6,146 bases of DNA, taken from assembly GCA_018335615.1 (NCBI GenBank), contig JAGXRS010000431.1:1-6146 (forward strand), given 5' to 3'. Position numbers and translations under genes: made by a program. Shown one piece after another: positions 5,130 through 6,146 of the stretch. Positions within the stretch are counted from its first letter, which is position 1. Every line of letters starts with the position of its first letter. Source of the DNA: Hydrogenophaga sp. GTDB taxonomy: Bacteria > Pseudomonadota > Gammaproteobacteria > Burkholderiales > Burkholderiaceae_C. Below the pieces are notes generated by a model. That model did no database searches. It was not told the origin of the DNA and worked only from the letters and a program-made list of their open reading frames with translations.

Positions 5130-5759
5130 TCACACCAGGCCGTTGCGGATGGCGTACACCGTGAGTTCGGCGTTGTTCCCCAGGTGCAGCTTCTCCAGCA
5201 CCCGGGCGCGGTACACGCTCACGGTCTTGGGGCTGAGCATGAGCTCCTCGGCAATCTCGGAGAGCTTGCGGCCCGAGGCGATTTTCTGCAGCGTCTGCAA
5301 CTCCCGCTCGGACAGGCTGGCGTGCAGTTCCTCGCTCTCGGGCGCATTCAGGTTGTCCACCAGCATCTGCGCCACCTCGGCCGTGACGTATTTGCGGCCC
5401 TGCATCACGGTGCGGATCGCGTTCACCAGCTCGGCCGGGTCGCCGGCCTTGTTCACATAACCACGCGCGCCGGCGCGCAGGCAGCGGATGGCGTACTGGT
5501 CTTCCGGGTACATGGACACCACGAGCGTCTTGACCGGGGAGTCTTCCTCCCGCAGCGCGGCCAGCACCTCCAGGCCGCCGCGCCCGGGCATGTTCAGGTC
5601 GAGCAGGAGCACGTCGCAGGGGTGCTTGCGCAGCTGCTCGCGCAGCTCGGGGTAGTTGCCGGCTTCGCCCACCACCTGGATGTCCACCGCCTCCGAAATG
5701 GTGTCGCGCACGCCGCGGCGCACCACCGCGTGGTCGTCACACAAAATCACTCTGATCAT
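5130..5759 (-). CDS. NarL/FixJ-family two-component response regulator (LuxR-type HTH)
   Basis: This 209-residue transcription regulator of the REC-HTH type is presumably phosphorylated by the kinase encoded just upstream. The receiver domain (about 1-120) has the acidic pair D8/D9, the phospho-acceptor D54 in LLLDLNMPG, S82 and K104 in YVNKAGDPAELV. A linker (about 125-147) leads to a LuxR/GerE helix-turn-helix at 149-209, with LSERELQTLQKIASGRKLSE, then LSPKTVSVYRARVLEKL as turn and recognition helix. It ends in NNAELTVYAIRNGLV. The C-terminal half resembles the UvrY/GacA-like branch, but the target genes cannot be read from the sequence. The ATG (5759-5757) overlaps the kinase gene by 23 bp and has a GAGGA just upstream. 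It lies next to the flagellar operon, but in the opposite direction. Confidence 0.92.
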   Translation of the reverse strand: MIRVILCDDHAVVRRGVRDTISEAVDIQVVGEAGNYPELREQLRKHPCDVLLLDLNMPGRGGLEVLAALREEDSPVKTLVVSMYPEDQYAIRCLRAGARGYVNKAGDPAELVNAIRTVMQGRKYVTAEVAQMLVDNLNAPESEELHASLSERELQTLQKIASGRKLSEIAEELMLSPKTVSVYRARVLEKLHLGNNAELTVYAIRNGLV

Positions 5760-6146
5760 TGGTTTCCTCTTGGCCCATCATCGCAGCGTCAGACCCGAGG
5801 CCCGCACCCAGGGGAACCGACAGTATCACCGAGGTGCCACGCGGCGAGGAACTGACGTCCAGCCAGCCCCCGACCTTGGCAGCACGCTCGCGCAGCCCCA
5901 GCAGGCCGAACGACTGGGCCTTGCGCAGCGCGTCCCCGTCCAGTCCGCGGCCATTGTCTTTCACCTCCAGGGTGAGCACACCTTCCTCGTCGCTCAGGTC
6001 GATGTCGACCGTGCGGGCCTGGGCGTGCTTGGCCACATTGGTCAGCGCCTCCTGCGCCGTGCGGTAGGCCACCAGCTGCACGTCGTGCGGCACGTCGATG
6101 GCGTCCGACGAGCAGCGCAGCGCCACCGGCAGGCGGTTGCGGCGCT
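5737..6146 (-). CDS. Sensor histidine kinase, C-terminal ATPase domain (5' end outside window)
   Basis: The last ~135 codons of a NarX/DegS-like (HPK7-type) sensor kinase are present. The frame stays open to the right edge, so the true start is beyond it and the internal GTG at 6126 is not the start. The HATPase_c domain is visible. The N-box is AYRTAQEALTNVAKHAQ (fragment residues 26-42). The G1 box is DNGRG (63-67). The G2-like region is FGLLGLRERAAKVGGWLDV (79-97), with GTSVILSVPLG (103-113) as the final strand. A 22-residue polar tail follows, ending TNDQSDFV, and its codons carry the regulator's ribosome binding site and start. The phospho-acceptor His domain and any sensor or membrane part are not in the window, so the input signal is unknown. 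Confidence 0.88.
   Translation of the reverse strand, partial: RRNRLPVALRCSSDAIDVPHDVQLVAYRTAQEALTNVAKHAQARTVDIDLSDEEGVLTLEVKDNGRGLDGDALRKAQSFGLLGLRERAAKVGGWLDVSSSPRGTSVILSVPLGAGLGSDAAMMGQEETNDQSDFV
5765..5769 (-). promoter_or_regulatory. Shine-Dalgarno of the response regulator, inside the kinase gene
   Basis: Read on the minus strand, GAGGA (within AAGAGGAAACC) lies 5 nt before the regulator ATG. It is part of the last codons of the kinase, which encode GQEET. This supports the start at 5759 and translational coupling of the pair. Confidence 0.65.

Noticed and set aside
5040..5855. Plus-strand open frame opposite the response regulator
   Set aside because: It is antisense to a regulator with all conserved residues in place. 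The His/Gln/Arg-rich translation is typical of a shadow frame.
6124..6126. GTG at 6126 as start of a short kinase-like protein
   Set aside because: The frame remains open to the window edge (RRNRLP before it), and an ATPase domain starting here would lack its dimerisation/phospho-acceptor part. The gene is cut by the window, not short.
1..6146. CRISPR arrays, insertion sequences, tRNA or rRNA genes, riboswitches, prophage genes
   Set aside because: None were seen: no regularly spaced repeats, no transposase-like frames or terminal repeats, and almost all sequence is accounted for by flagellar and two-component genes.

Overview
The window is a G+C-rich (roughly two-thirds G+C by eye) stretch of a flagellar gene cluster. 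The protein sequences and gene style suggest a betaproteobacterium of the Comamonadaceae type (Acidovorax/Hydrogenophaga-like); this is inferred from resemblance only. No mobile element, CRISPR array, tRNA or rRNA is visible.

Layout, plus strand: the 3' end of fliK (hook-length control) runs in from the left edge to 343. A 200-bp gap follows, holding two tandem perfect hairpins just before the fliL ribosome binding site. Then come fliL (544-1110), fliM (1177-2181), fliN (2171-2587), fliO (2591-2968), fliP (2955-3764), fliQ (3870-4139) and fliR (4248-5015). Minus strand, convergent with fliR: a NarL/FixJ-type response regulator (5130-5759) and, upstream of it and overlapping it by 23 bp, the C-terminal ATPase part of its sensor kinase (5737 to beyond 6146).

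How the genes work together: FliL supports the stator at the basal body, FliM and FliN form the switch/C-ring that receives CheY-P and docks export cargo, FliO assists assembly of the export gate, and FliP, FliQ and FliR form the membrane gate through which rod, hook and filament proteins pass. FliK measures the hook and switches export specificity. All gene products look intact apart from the two cut by the window edges. The kinase/regulator pair is a separate transcription unit, and its link to motility is unproven.

The operon is tight from fliM to fliP (overlaps of 11 and 14 bp and a 3-bp gap), but two palindromic G+C-rich intergenic elements interrupt it on either side of fliQ, each starting at or within a few bases of the preceding stop codon. 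These, the tandem hairpins before fliL, and the lack of a Shine-Dalgarno sequence before fliM and fliR are the main points worth a second look. I found no convincing novel system here; this is essentially a canonical fliKLMNOPQR block with some unusual non-coding structure.
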